Assembly: GCA_030625885.1 (NCBI GenBank)
Contig: DAOUPZ010000026.1
Span: forward strand, 1 to 44,626
Origin: Clostridia bacterium
GTDB lineage: Bacteria; Bacillota; DAOUPZ01
Direction of reading: 5' to 3'
DNA length: 44,626 nucleotides
A model generated the notes under the pieces. That model did no database searches and was not told the DNA's origin. It was given only the letters and a program-made list of their open reading frames with translations. Shown here piece after piece: positions 23,900-33,664 of the stretch; position 1 is the first letter of the stretch; each line of letters opens with the position of its first letter. The position numbers and the translations under genes are program-made.

Positions 23900-25570
23900 T
23901 TGTTAACAGACATTGAAATTGCTCAACAGGCAAAAATGAAACCTATTACAGAGATTGCGGATGGTATGGGGCTGACAGAAGATGATTTGGAGTTATATGG
24001 CAAATACAAAGCCAAAGTTTCATTGGAGTGTTATGAAAAGCTCAAAGCACAGCCGGATGGAAAGCTTATTTTAGTAACCGCTATTAACCCTACGCCTGCA
24101 GGAGAAGGTAAGTCAACGACAACCGTTGGGTTGGGGCAAGCACTACATCAAATGGGAAAGAAAACCGTTATTGCACTTAGAGAACCTTCTTTGGGACCTT
24201 GTTTAGGGGTTAAGGGAGGGGCTGCAGGGGGCGGTTATTCTCAAGTTGTTCCCATGGAAGATATTAATTTGCATTTTACAGGTGATATTCATGCTATTAC
24301 GACAGCTCATAATTTCTTAGCTGCAGCCTTGGATAATCATATCCATCAAGGGAATACGTTAAAGATTGATGTGCGGCGTATTGTATGGAAACGTGTTGTC
24401 GATTTGAATGATCGTGCTTTGCGCCACGTTGTTGTATCATTGGGTGGGAAACCTAACGGGTTTCCACGTGAAGATGGATTTGACATTACGGTTGCCTCAG
24501 AAATCATGGCAATTCTTTGTTTAGCAAGTGGTATGGATGATTTGAAAGAACGATTGAGTAAAATTATTGTGGCATATGATTTTGATGGAGAAGTGGTGAC
24601 AGCAGACGATTTAAAAGTAGCTGGTTCTTTAACACTTTTGCTTAAGGATGCTATTAAACCTAATTTGGTACAAACATTAGAAAATGTACCTGCATTTATT
24701 CATGGTGGTCCTTTTGCGAATATCGCTCATGGGTGTAATAGTGTGATGGCTACCAAAATGGCAATGAAATTAGGGGACTATGTGGTTACTGAAGCTGGGT
24801 TTGGTGCCGACTTAGGGGCAGAAAAGTTTTATAATATTAAATGTCGTTATGCTGGATTAAAACCTGATGCAACCGTTGTTGTTGCCACCATTCGAGCTTT
24901 AAAAATGCATGGTGGTGTTAATAAGAAAGAATTGGAAGCAGAAAACTTAGATGCACTGGATAAAGGTTTTGTGAATTTGCAAAAACATATCGAAAATGTA
25001 CGTAAATTTGGGGTGCCGGTCATTGTTGCTGTAAATGAATTCCCGACAGATACAACGGCTGAAATCGAATCATTGCAACGGAAATGCCGTGAAATGAACG
25101 TTCCAGTAGCTCATTCTCAAGTGTGGGCTAAGGGCGGTGAAGGTGGTATCGAATTAGCAGAAAAGTTGTTAGAATTAATGGAGAAAGAGAAATCTCAATT
25201 CCATGTATTGTATGATGAAAAATCGGCTATTCCTGATAAAATAAAGGCGGTTGCAACAGAAGTTTACGGTGCGGCAGAAGTTGCTTTCTCTAAAAAAGCT
25301 TTACAAACCATTGGTGATTTAGAGAAAAAAGGCTTATCTGATTTACCAATTTGTATTGCTAAAACACAGTATTCTCTTTCTGATGATCCGACATTATTGG
25401 GAAGGCCCAGTGGATTTACAGTAACGGTAAGTGAAATTAAAATTTCCCAAGGCGCTGGATTTATTGTGGCACTTACCGGTGGTATTATGACCATGCCGGG
25501 ACTTCCCAAAAAACCGGCTGCGGAAAATATGGATATTGATGGTGCTGGAAAAATAACCGGATTGTTTTAA
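23900..25570 (+). CDS. fhs: Formate-tetrahydrofolate ligase
   Basis: A 556-residue Fhs of the usual size. The P-loop-like [11 protein letters not shown] (64-74), followed by [19 protein letters not shown], is the family hallmark. The enzyme makes 10-formyl-THF from formate, THF and ATP, serving purine and formylmethionine synthesis or, in acetogens, the methyl branch of the Wood-Ljungdahl pathway; no other pathway gene is adjacent. The start is TTG 23900 with AGGAGG 8 bases upstream; no ATG is available nearby. Controlled by the ykkC-type riboswitch. Confidence 0.96.
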   Translation: MLTDIEIAQQAKMKPITEIADGMGLTEDDLELYGKYKAKVSLECYEKLKAQPDGKLILVTAINPTPAGEGKSTTTVGLGQALHQMGKKTVIALREPSLGPCLGVKGGAAGGGYSQVVPMEDINLHFTGDIHAITTAHNFLAAALDNHIHQGNTLKIDVRRIVWKRVVDLNDRALRHVVVSLGGKPNGFPREDGFDITVASEIMAILCLASGMDDLKERLSKIIVAYDFDGEVVTADDLKVAGSLTLLLKDAIKPNLVQTLENVPAFIHGGPFANIAHGCNSVMATKMAMKLGDYVVTEAGFGADLGAEKFYNIKCRYAGLKPDATVVVATIRALKMHGGVNKKELEAENLDALDKGFVNLQKHIENVRKFGVPVIVAVNEFPTDTTAEIESLQRKCREMNVPVAHSQVWAKGGEGGIELAEKLLELMEKEKSQFHVLYDEKSAIPDKIKAVATEVYGAAEVAFSKKALQTIGDLEKKGLSDLPICIAKTQYSLSDDPTLLGRPSGFTVTVSEIKISQGAGFIVALTGGIMTMPGLPKKPAAENMDIDGAGKITGLF

Positions 25571-25591
25571 TAATATTTATATTTTTGTCTA

Positions 25592-25627
25592 AATGGTGGA
25601 AATCTAGCGATTTCCACTATTTTTTTG
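25592..25627 (+). terminator. Terminator of fhs
   Basis: Stem GTGGAAATC/GATTTCCAC, loop TAGC, followed by TATTTTTTT. Its T run overlaps the -35 of the folE promoter. Confidence 0.88.
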
Positions 25628-25654
25628 GCAGGAAAAATGAACAATGGGTATAAT
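25625..25654 (+). promoter_or_regulatory. Sigma-A promoter of the folate operon
   Basis: TTGGCA (25625-25630), 18-base spacer, TATAAT (25649-25654), about 30 bases before the folE start. Confidence 0.75.
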
Positions 25655-25684
25655 ATATATAACAATTGCAAGGAGGAAGGCATA

Positions 25685-26254
25685 ATGATTGATAAAGAGA
25701 AAATTGAAACCGCAGTCAAAATGATTTTAGAAGGCATTGGAGAAGACCCTGATCGAGAAGGATTGATTGATACACCTAAACGAGTTGCACGGATGTATGA
25801 AGAAATATTCAGCGGTTTGCATCGCGATCCAAAAGAAGACTTAAGTATTTTTTTTAATGAGGAACATGATGAAATGGTAATTGTCAAAGATATTCCTGTT
25901 TATTCAATGTGCGAGCATCATTTACTTCCTTTTTTTGGGAAAGCACACGTAGTCTATATTCCAAAAGACGGCAGGATTACAGGCATTAGTAAATTGGCAC
26001 GAGTGGTTGATAGTTTTGCTAAACGTCCACAGTTACAGGAGCGTTTAACCTCTCAGGTTGCCGATACATTAATGGAAGCATTGGATCCTTTAGGCGTACT
26101 TGTAGTGATTGAGGCTAATCATATGTGTATGACGATGCGTGGTGTGCGAAAACCAGGTTCTGCTACGGTAACATCTGCTGTGCGAGGTATCTTCAGACGT
26201 AATAAAGCGACAAGGGCAGAAGCGTTATCTTTGGTTAATGGAAAGTCATTTTAA
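25685..26254 (+). CDS. folE: GTP cyclohydrolase I
   Basis: A 189-residue type I FolE. Zinc ligands are Cys76 and His79 in [19 protein letters not shown] and Cys148 in [21 protein letters not shown] and the [11 protein letters not shown] segment are also typical. It converts GTP to 7,8-dihydroneopterin triphosphate, the shared precursor of folate and 7-deazaguanines. ATG 25685 follows AAGGAGGAAGG; the longer frame from 25635 would begin upstream of the promoter -10. First gene of a folE-queD-folP-folB-folK cluster. Confidence 0.96.
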   Translation: MIDKEKIETAVKMILEGIGEDPDREGLIDTPKRVARMYEEIFSGLHRDPKEDLSIFFNEEHDEMVIVKDIPVYSMCEHHLLPFFGKAHVVYIPKDGRITGISKLARVVDSFAKRPQLQERLTSQVADTLMEALDPLGVLVVIEANHMCMTMRGVRKPGSATVTSAVRGIFRRNKATRAEALSLVNGKSF

Positions 26255-26271
26255 AGAAAAGGGGAATTGAT

Positions 26272-26649
26272 ATGTTTGAATTGACTGTTCATACCCATTT
26301 TGATGCGGCTCATATGATCCGTTCTTATCCTGGTAAATGCGCTCAATTACATGGTCATTCTTGGGCGGTGGAAGTTGTCATCCAGGGTAGGAAACTAAAT
26401 GAATTGGGAATGTTGGTGGATTTTAGCTTTTTAAAAAAAGAAGTAAATAATATCATAGAACAACTGGATCATCAATATCTAAATGAACTTCCTCATTTTG
26501 ATGAAACAAACCCCACATCAGAGCATTTAGCACAATTGATTTTTAACGAATTAAAGGCGCCAGTGGAAGGGTTAGAAGACGATCTTAAATTATATAAGGT
26601 CGTTATTTGGGAATCACCGCGTGCGAGTGCTGCGTATTTTGAAGGGTAG
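26272..26649 (+). CDS. queD: 6-carboxy-tetrahydropterin synthase / PTPS family (QueD-like)
   Basis: A 125-residue member of the PTPS family. Zinc histidines are His14 (HFDAAH), His27 and His29 (LHGH); the C-x3-HGH arrangement with Cys23 is the QueD/PTPS type rather than the Glu-containing PTPS-III form that can replace FolB. It should use FolE's product for the queuosine precursor 6-carboxytetrahydropterin. It is 17 bases after folE and is the only non-folate member of the cluster; no other queuosine gene is visible. Ribosome site AAAGGGGA. Confidence 0.88.
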   Translation: MFELTVHTHFDAAHMIRSYPGKCAQLHGHSWAVEVVIQGRKLNELGMLVDFSFLKKEVNNIIEQLDHQYLNELPHFDETNPTSEHLAQLIFNELKAPVEGLEDDLKLYKVVIWESPRASAAYFEG

Positions 26650-26703
26650 AGAAAAGTATGCAAGATATGATGTGGGGGTTAGTCTAGGATAAAGGAGAGA
26701 AAA

Positions 26704-27882
26704 ATGATTCCAGAAATAGTGGTTTTTAATTCTATTGATGAGGCACAAAAAGCAATTGAAGATATTGGAGCCTATGGTTACGGGGCTGCGCATATGGCCT
26801 ATAAATCGGTTTTTCGTGTTGTAAAAATTAAAGATGTTCGTATTCCTGCGGCCAATATCTTGAAGCAGGAGATGCTGTCTAAAGGAGGAGAAGCGGCTGT
26901 AGCGGGAGGTGTTATTAATTGCAGCATTCCATTAACAGATGTGCTCTTAATGGGGACTTTGAATCAGTATCGAAACGTAATTGAAACTTTGAAATTGCAG
27001 CCTTTTGGTCTTGTAGAGCTGGCGGGTAGTTTGGAAGTGTTGTTATGGGGATCAAAAAACACAAGGAGTTCTGTTTTTCGGGCCAGGTCTTATACCCTTC
27101 CATTAGGTAAGAAAACCTATATCATGGGGATTTTAAATGTGACACCAGATTCCTTTTCTGATGGGGGAAAATATAACTCTGTAGAGACTGCTTTGGAGCA
27201 AGCGCAGCGCCTAATTAAAGAAGGAGCAGATATCATTGATGTGGGTGGAGAATCAACACGTCCAGGTTCAGAAACTGTTTCTGCTGCAGAAGAATGCCGG
27301 CGAATTCAGCCCATCTTAGAAGCGCTGGTGAAGTATGTTGATGTTCCCATTTCAATAGATACCTATAAAGCGGAAGTGGCAGAAAATGCTTTAGAGATAG
27401 GGGTTCACATCGTGAATGATATTTGGGGATTTCAGAAGGATCCTGAAATGGCTTCTGTGGTGGCGAGGTTTGGTGCTGGAGCCGTTCTGATGCATAATCA
27501 GGAAGGAACCCATTACGAAGATTTGATGACAGATATGTTATCATTTTTGCAGCGAAGCGTGAATATTGCTTTGAAGGGAGGAATTGATCCGGCTTGTTTG
27601 ATGTTGGATCCTGGTTTTGGTTTTGGTAAAACGTGGAACCATAATCTTGATTTAATGAAGGATCTTCATCTTATGCAACAACTGGGTTACCCTGTACTTT
27701 TAGGTACTTCCCGTAAGTCTACGATTGGGAAAGTATTAGACCTGTCGGTCGATGAGAGAATAGAAGGAACGGCTGCTACAGTTACGATGGGGATTACTCA
27801 AGGCGTAGATGTGGTGCGTGTACATGATGTTAAAGAAATGGCACGAGTTGTAAAAATGACAGATGCTATGGTGAGAAGGTGA
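26704..27882 (+). CDS. folP: Dihydropteroate synthase with N-terminal extension
   Basis: A 392-residue protein, well above the 270-290 of many FolP. The catalytic TIM barrel starts near residue 139, with the pterin-site motif NVTPDSFSDGG (145-155) and GADIIDVGGESTRPGSE. The first 130 residues form an extra domain, seen in my recollection in many clostridial FolPs, of unknown role (it contains a glycine-rich SKGGEAAVAGGVINCSIP stretch). It condenses 4-aminobenzoate with the pterin pyrophosphate. Ribosome site AAAGGAGAG. Confidence 0.93.
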   Translation: MIPEIVVFNSIDEAQKAIEDIGAYGYGAAHMAYKSVFRVVKIKDVRIPAANILKQEMLSKGGEAAVAGGVINCSIPLTDVLLMGTLNQYRNVIETLKLQPFGLVELAGSLEVLLWGSKNTRSSVFRARSYTLPLGKKTYIMGILNVTPDSFSDGGKYNSVETALEQAQRLIKEGADIIDVGGESTRPGSETVSAAEECRRIQPILEALVKYVDVPISIDTYKAEVAENALEIGVHIVNDIWGFQKDPEMASVVARFGAGAVLMHNQEGTHYEDLMTDMLSFLQRSVNIALKGGIDPACLMLDPGFGFGKTWNHNLDLMKDLHLMQQLGYPVLLGTSRKSTIGKVLDLSVDERIEGTAATVTMGITQGVDVVRVHDVKEMARVVKMTDAMVRR

Positions 27883-27886
27883 AAAT

Positions 27887-28243
27887 GTGGATAAAATAAA
27901 ATTGAATGGCATGATGTTTTATGGTTATCATGGTGATTATCCTGAAGAAAGAAAACTAGGGCAGAAATTTATTGTTGATGTGGAAATGATGTCAGACCTG
28001 CAGGCGGCAGGAAGAGAGGATTGTTTGGATCTATCTGTTAATTATGTAGAAGTTTTTAACAAGGTTAAGTTTATTGTGGAAGAAGAGCAATATAACATTA
28101 TAGAAGCTTTGGCGGAAAGGATTGCGACAGAAATTTTGAAATATGATTTAATCGTTGGCGTTGTCGTCAAAATAAAGAAACCCCATGCGGCTATTCCGCA
28201 ATTATTTGGAGAAGTAGAAGTAGAAATTTTAAGGGAAAAGTGA
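27887..28243 (+). CDS. folB: Dihydroneopterin aldolase
   Basis: A 118-residue FolB with the N-terminal FYGYHGDYPEERKLGQKF, the conserved NYVEVFN centre and C-terminal VKIKKPHAAIP. It splits dihydroneopterin to 6-hydroxymethyl-dihydropterin and glycolaldehyde. The start is GTG 27887 behind AGAAGG, 4 bases after the folP stop; the nearby ATG 27885 is out of frame. Its presence means the QueD-like protein is not needed to bypass this step. Confidence 0.93.
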   Translation: MDKIKLNGMMFYGYHGDYPEERKLGQKFIVDVEMMSDLQAAGREDCLDLSVNYVEVFNKVKFIVEEEQYNIIEALAERIATEILKYDLIVGVVVKIKKPHAAIPQLFGEVEVEILREK

Positions 28244-28257
28244 GATGATTTTTTGCT

Positions 28258-28767
28258 ATGGGGCTAGGAGAGAAAAGCGTAAAAAATGTTTATATTGCGT
28301 TTGGTTCCAATATAGGGAATCGTATACAAAATATCACAAAAGCAATTGATCTGCTTGATTCTACAGAAGGGATAACCGTTATAAAAATTTCCTCTATTTA
28401 TGAAACGGATCCTATCGGTTATATAAAGCAGGATTCTTTTTTAAATGGTGTCCTAGCAATAGAAACATCATTAGCTCCCTTGGAATTGCTAGAGGTGTTG
28501 CAACATATTGAAAAGCAACTTAAACGTGAGCGGTTAATACATTGGGGGCCAAGAACGATTGATTTAGATATTTTACTTTATAACCAAACAATGATTAAAG
28601 AGGAACGTTTAACCATTCCACATCCACGTATGCTTGAGCGGGCATTTGTACTCGTACCTTTATTAGAGATTGAATCTGATATAATGATGCCGGATGGGGA
28701 AAAAGCGAGAGATTATTTGACACCATCATTACAGCAACAAGGTATAGCTAAGGTAGCCACCCTATAA
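28258..28767 (+). CDS. folK: 6-hydroxymethyl-dihydropterin pyrophosphokinase
   Basis: A 169-residue HPPK with AFGSNIGNR near the N-terminus, HWGPRTIDLDILLY at the catalytic centre (two metal-binding aspartates) and IPHPRMLERAFVLVPL. It transfers pyrophosphate from ATP to the pterin before FolP acts. ATG 28258 has only a weak upstream site, and translation may be coupled to folB 15 bases away. Last gene of the folate cluster; no terminator separates it from nadA. Confidence 0.94.
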   Translation: MGLGEKSVKNVYIAFGSNIGNRIQNITKAIDLLDSTEGITVIKISSIYETDPIGYIKQDSFLNGVLAIETSLAPLELLEVLQHIEKQLKRERLIHWGPRTIDLDILLYNQTMIKEERLTIPHPRMLERAFVLVPLLEIESDIMMPDGEKARDYLTPSLQQQGIAKVATL

Positions 28768-28812
28768 GGGTCTAAATATAATTTGGTTGTAAGTTGAGAA
28801 GGAGTGGAGAAG

Positions 28813-29754
28813 ATGCAACATGGGACAGGTAACAACGAATCACTTATGCAACAAATAAAGAAGATAAAGCAAGAAAAAAATGCATTAATTTTAGCGCATT
28901 ATTATCAACCAGATGAAATACAGGAGATGGCTGATTTTATCGGTGACTCCTTGGGTCTTAGTCAACAAGCTGCTGATACCAATGCTGATGTTATTGTATT
29001 TTGCGGCGTTCATTTTATGGCAGAAAGTGCGGCAATTTTATGCCCGGACAAGCTGGTTCTGTTGCCTGAACCGACGGCGGGGTGCCCTATGGCTGATATG
29101 GCAGGAGGAGAGGCACTAAGAAAAATGAAGGACCAGTATCCAAAGGCAGCTGTTGTTTGTTATATTAATTCGTCAGCAGAAGTTAAAGCAGAAAGTGATA
29201 TTTGTTGTACGTCTGCAAATGCGGTAAAAGTTGTTCAGTCTCTAACGGATTATGAGCAGGTTATATTTGTTCCGGATCGTAATTTGGGGCATTATGTTAG
29301 CCGTTTCACAGAAAAAGAGATTATTCTTTGGGAGGGATTTTGCCCAACCCATGATCAGTTAAAACCAGAAGAAATTGCAGCGGCTAAGAGCCAATACCCG
29401 GATGCCCCTATTTTGGTACATCCTGAAGCACCACCATCAGTCGTGGATATGACAGAGCATGTATTTAGTACTTCTGGAATGCTGAAATATGTAAAGGAAA
29501 CAAATCATGCGAATTATATTATCGTAACAGAGAAAGGGATTAAGTATCAACTGAAAAAGGACAATCCAGATAAGCATTTTTGGTTTCCATCTGAACGTTT
29601 AGTATGTCGTGATATGAAACTGACTACTTTAGATAAAGTTTTTAACGCCTTAGAAACTTTATCTCCACAAATCACAGTGTCTAGTGATATACGCATGAAA
29701 GCGATTCAGTCGTTGAATCGGATGCTGGCTATAGGTCGGGAAAGTAAAAATTAG
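28813..29754 (+). CDS. nadA: Quinolinate synthase
   Basis: A 313-residue NadA. Cluster cysteines are Cys91 (GCPMADM), Cys177 (GFCPTHD) and Cys265 (VCRDM), the three-cysteine pattern of the [4Fe-4S] enzyme; ALILAHYYQPDEIQEMAD opens the first domain. It condenses iminoaspartate with dihydroxyacetone phosphate. ATG 28813 is preferred to GTG 28804 because GAAGGAG lies 9 bases before it. It lies 45 bases after folK and about 215 bases before nadB, with no terminator seen. Confidence 0.95.
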   Translation: MQHGTGNNESLMQQIKKIKQEKNALILAHYYQPDEIQEMADFIGDSLGLSQQAADTNADVIVFCGVHFMAESAAILCPDKLVLLPEPTAGCPMADMAGGEALRKMKDQYPKAAVVCYINSSAEVKAESDICCTSANAVKVVQSLTDYEQVIFVPDRNLGHYVSRFTEKEIILWEGFCPTHDQLKPEEIAAAKSQYPDAPILVHPEAPPSVVDMTEHVFSTSGMLKYVKETNHANYIIVTEKGIKYQLKKDNPDKHFWFPSERLVCRDMKLTTLDKVFNALETLSPQITVSSDIRMKAIQSLNRMLAIGRESKN

Positions 29755-29969
29755 CAATCTATTTCTATAGAAACAAAAGCAATACTTCTTTATATATGAA
29801 ATGCAATAAATATATGACATGAACTTTGATCTTTTACTTCCAACTTTCCAACTAACTAACTTTCCCCTAATATTAAAATTAATGAAAGATATTTAATGTG
29901 TTTTATATAGTGATAGATGATTATATATTTTAACTTTAATAAAAACCATTACAAGGAGTAGAGGAGAAA

Positions 29970-31586
29970 ATGAGTGTTCGCTATTTAATGCCTTTTGATA
30001 CAGATCAAACAGAAAAAGTTGTGACTGATTTCTTAGTTGTGGGTAGTGGGATTGCGGGTCTCTTTGCAGCATTAGAAGCAAGTAAACTGGGGCAGGTTAT
30101 ACTACTTGCTAAACGGGAACTATATCAATGCAATACAGAATATGCCCAAGGAGGAATTGCTGCAGCCATTGCTAAAGAAGATTCTCCACGCCTTCATATG
30201 GAAGATACCCTAAAGGCTGGAGACGGGTTATGCGATCATGAGACAACAAACATATTAGTAGAAGAGGGTCCTAACCGTGTTAAAGAACTTATTTTATTAG
30301 GCACTCATTTTGATCATCAGGGTGAGGAGATTTCTTTAACCAGGGAAGGTGCTCATAGTAAACGCCGTATTTTACATGCTAAGGGAGATGCTACTGGAGA
30401 AGAAATTAGAGAGTCTTTGGTAAGACAAATTATTATTAATGAAAACATAACTGTTCTAGAAAATACATTTGTGGTAGATCTTCTGACAGACAATGGCTGT
30501 TGCTATGGAGCTAACACCATCCATGGGATTACAGGGAAACAAACTTTATTTATGGCACGTGCTACTATTTTAGCCACTGGAGGAGCAGGTCATCTGTTCT
30601 TACATACCACAAACCCAGAGGTTGCTACAGGTGATGGCTTGGCAATTGCTTATAGAGCAGGTGTTGCTTTGAAAGATATGGAATTTATTCAATTTCACCC
30701 TACAGCGCTTGATATCCCTGGGGCACCTCGTTTCCTCATTTCTGAGGCCGTGCGTGGTGAAGGCGCCTATCTGCGTAACAGCAAAGGGAATCGGTTTATG
30801 CCCGAATATCATGAGCAGGCTGAATTGGCACCTAGAGATATTGTAGCACGTGCCATTGTGGCGGAGCTTCATAAAGAAGATATAGAACAGGTCTATTTAG
30901 ACTTAACACACTTGGATGTTATGAAAATGAGGAAAAGATTTCCCAATATTTATCAAACATGCTTAAAATATGGCGTTGATTTTACTAAGGACTATATTCC
31001 CATTTCTCCTGCTGCTCATTATATGATGGGAGGTATTCGTACGGATCATTCTGGCGGCACCAATATTCAGCATTTGTATGCATGTGGAGAAGTAGCTTGT
31101 ACAGGTGTACATGGTGCGAATCGTCTAGCGAGTAATTCTCTTCTGGAGGCGGTTGTTTTTGCAGGACGTGTGATCATGGCCTTAAGTGATATTCCTCATC
31201 TTCCTAGTCTAGAATATTTGAAAAAAATACATATGAAACATGAAGAAAATCATCCGCCTGCCATAGATGTATTCATTAGTCAGTTAAAAACACAAGTTCG
31301 TATGCGTATGTGGGAACATGGTGGGATATCTCGTGAGAAAGAAGATTTAGAACGGGGAATTATTGCTATCAAATCATTAAAGCCGTATCTGTATCTATAT
31401 TTTTCCGAGATGGCAGGTATAGAGTTGCAGAATATGATTATGTTAGCAGAATTAGTTCTTAAATCTGCTTTAGTTAGAGATGAGAGTCGTGGCGGACATT
31501 ATCGAGTTGACTTTACCATGAGAGATGATAAGAATTGGAAGAAACATATTGTTTTGAAAGATGAAGAATTGCATTTTGAAAGCTAG
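29970..31586 (+). CDS. nadB: L-aspartate oxidase
   Basis: A 538-residue flavoprotein of the succinate dehydrogenase/fumarate reductase family. The FAD motif FLVVGSGIAGLFAAL (21-35), the AQGGIAAA loop and HPTALDIPGAPRFLISEAVRGEGA are typical of NadB. It oxidises aspartate to iminoaspartate for NadA; in an anaerobe fumarate is the likely acceptor (inference). AAGGAG precedes ATG 29970 at 13-14 bases. Followed by nadC after 129 bases. Confidence 0.95.
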   Translation: MSVRYLMPFDTDQTEKVVTDFLVVGSGIAGLFAALEASKLGQVILLAKRELYQCNTEYAQGGIAAAIAKEDSPRLHMEDTLKAGDGLCDHETTNILVEEGPNRVKELILLGTHFDHQGEEISLTREGAHSKRRILHAKGDATGEEIRESLVRQIIINENITVLENTFVVDLLTDNGCCYGANTIHGITGKQTLFMARATILATGGAGHLFLHTTNPEVATGDGLAIAYRAGVALKDMEFIQFHPTALDIPGAPRFLISEAVRGEGAYLRNSKGNRFMPEYHEQAELAPRDIVARAIVAELHKEDIEQVYLDLTHLDVMKMRKRFPNIYQTCLKYGVDFTKDYIPISPAAHYMMGGIRTDHSGGTNIQHLYACGEVACTGVHGANRLASNSLLEAVVFAGRVIMALSDIPHLPSLEYLKKIHMKHEENHPPAIDVFISQLKTQVRMRMWEHGGISREKEDLERGIIAIKSLKPYLYLYFSEMAGIELQNMIMLAELVLKSALVRDESRGGHYRVDFTMRDDKNWKKHIVLKDEELHFES

Positions 31587-31715
31587 ATATGATAAGAAGA
31601 TAGAAAGCTAAAGGCTTAAATCTAAAGGATAGAATGACTTTGAAATGGATCAATTGCCTTAGAAATAAGTTTTTGGTTCTAAGCAATTTGTATAAAACAA
31701 GGGGAAGTGGGATCA

Positions 31716-32552
31716 TTGAACAATATACGATTAGATAATTTCTTGCGCGGGGTATTAGAGGAAGATATTAATACAGGGGATTTAACAACGGAATCAATTG
31801 TTTTGCCGCAAGCTCAAGCAGTGGGAAGATTTATTGTTAAGGAAGAAGGCGTTATTGCAGGGTTAGATGTCATGCAGCGTGTTTTTGAGTTATTAGATAG
31901 AGATGTTTCACTTGTACCATTTGTATGTGAGGGGCAATATGTATCGGCAATGACGACAATTGCCGAAATAAGAGGGCCTGCACGAGCGCTCCTAACGGGA
32001 GAAAGAACGGCATTGAATTTATTGCAGCGCCTTTCCGGTATTGCGACTCAGACAAAACGTTATGTTAAAGCCGTAGAAGGATACAAAGCAGCTATTGTTG
32101 ATACTCGCAAAACGACGCCGGGTTTGCGTATGTTAGAAAAGTATGCTGTTAAAGTTGGGGGCGGGGTGAATCATCGCTTTGGTTTATATGATGCAGTCAT
32201 GATTAAGGATAACCACATTGCAGTTGCAGGAGGAATTATCCCTGCTGTACATCAGGTGCGTTGTTCTCTAGGACATACCGTGAAGATTGAAGTTGAAGCA
32301 GATAACTTGGAGCAAACTAAAGAAGCGATTGCAGCAGAAGCTGATATTATCCTGCTGGATAATATGGATATTGAAACATTAAACAAAGGGGTCGGACTCA
32401 TTGGTGGGAAAGCGATTGTTGAAGCATCTGGCGGCATTACTTTAGAAACTGTTGCTGCTATCGCACAAACAGGTGTTGATGTCATTTCGGTAGGTGCATT
32501 AACACATTCCGTAAAAGCATTGGATATTAGTTTGGAGATGAGGGTAGGTTAG
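31716..32552 (+). CDS. nadC: Nicotinate-nucleotide (quinolinate) pyrophosphorylase
   Basis: A 278-residue NadC. DTRKTTPGLRMLEKYAVKVGG and NHRFGLYDAVMIKDNH are the phosphoribosyltransferase active-site segments, and EVEADNLEQ plus LLDNM close the barrel. It converts quinolinate and PRPP to nicotinate mononucleotide. TTG 31716 is preferred to the in-frame GTG 31707, whose ribosome site GGGGAA would be only a base or two away. The stop lies 9 bases before birA. Confidence 0.93.
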   Translation: MNNIRLDNFLRGVLEEDINTGDLTTESIVLPQAQAVGRFIVKEEGVIAGLDVMQRVFELLDRDVSLVPFVCEGQYVSAMTTIAEIRGPARALLTGERTALNLLQRLSGIATQTKRYVKAVEGYKAAIVDTRKTTPGLRMLEKYAVKVGGGVNHRFGLYDAVMIKDNHIAVAGGIIPAVHQVRCSLGHTVKIEVEADNLEQTKEAIAAEADIILLDNMDIETLNKGVGLIGGKAIVEASGGITLETVAAIAQTGVDVISVGALTHSVKALDISLEMRVG

Positions 32553-32561
32553 GAGGAGAAG

Positions 32562-33539
32562 ATGAGAGCAGAGATTATAAAGTTGCTTAGAAAACATGCC
32601 CATGAATTCGTGTCAGGAGAAGAAATGTGCCGTTGCTTTGGAATTTCTCGCACAGCGATCTGGAAACATATACAATTGCTCCGACAAGAAGGGTTTGATA
32701 TTGAAGCTTATTCTCGTAAGGGATATAGGCTTTTGGGGGAGCCGGATTGCTTGTTTCCAGAAAATGTTGCAGCAGGGCTTGTTACAAAGGTATTTGGGAA
32801 TCAAATAGACTATCATGATCAAATAAACTCAACCAATGAACGGGCAAAACAATTAGCACGACAGGGTGCTTTACATGGAACGATCGTAATTGCTGAAGAA
32901 CAGCTTCAAGGTAAAGGGCGGCTGGGGCGTTTTTGGTATTCTCCTTCAGGAACAGGTATTTGGCTCTCTATGATTTTGCGGCCTAAAATCTTACCATTTG
33001 AAGCGCCTAAATTGACATTATTAGCAGGGGTGGCGGCGGCGAGAACCATTCAGCAGGTGGCTCATCTCACCCCGGAAATTAAGTGGCCTAATGATATTTT
33101 ACTTAAAGGGAAAAAAGTGTCAGGGATACTCACTGAAATGAGTGCAGAAATGGATGCGATTAATTTTGTTGTAGTGGGAATAGGGATTAATGTTAATCTT
33201 CTTCCAGAGCATTTTGGACCAGAATTAGAAGATATTGCAACGTCCCTTGCTATACAAAAAGGAGAAAAAATTTCTCGTGTTCAACTTTTGCAGTGTTTTC
33301 TACTTGAAATAGAAGCGCTGTATGAAGAATTTTTGCACAATGGATTTGAAGATATTTTGGCTGAATGGAAACAATGGACAAACCTGTTAGGCAGGCGAGT
33401 AAAAATTACGATGCTTAGTCATGAATTTTTTGCTACTATAGTTGATATAGCTGATTCAGGGGCATTAGTGGTTGAAAGAGAAGACGGAGAGAGACAGCAT
33501 GTCGTTTCTGGTGAAGTTTCATTAGATATAAATGCATAA
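32562..33539 (+). CDS. birA: Bifunctional biotin ligase / biotin operon repressor
   Basis: A 325-residue BirA. An N-terminal winged helix (about 1-60, with EEMCRCFGISRTAIWKHIQ as the recognition region) precedes the ligase domain with the biotinyl-AMP loop GKGRLGRFW and the KWPNDIL segment; a small SH3-like C-terminal domain follows. It biotinylates carboxylases and may repress biotin genes. AGGAGGAG precedes the ATG. Close spacing to nadC implies one operon, a common clostridial arrangement. Confidence 0.94.
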   Translation: MRAEIIKLLRKHAHEFVSGEEMCRCFGISRTAIWKHIQLLRQEGFDIEAYSRKGYRLLGEPDCLFPENVAAGLVTKVFGNQIDYHDQINSTNERAKQLARQGALHGTIVIAEEQLQGKGRLGRFWYSPSGTGIWLSMILRPKILPFEAPKLTLLAGVAAARTIQQVAHLTPEIKWPNDILLKGKKVSGILTEMSAEMDAINFVVVGIGINVNLLPEHFGPELEDIATSLAIQKGEKISRVQLLQCFLLEIEALYEEFLHNGFEDILAEWKQWTNLLGRRVKITMLSHEFFATIVDIADSGALVVEREDGERQHVVSGEVSLDINA

Positions 33540-33664
33540 ATTGTGCTTGAGCAATAAATAAGAACAATAGAAACTATGTCTATTTATCGAAAAGTATTTT
33601 TCTTATAACATGAAAAAGCTTTAATTTATAGAGAGGGTATAGCTTGTACTATGTAAATTGTACG

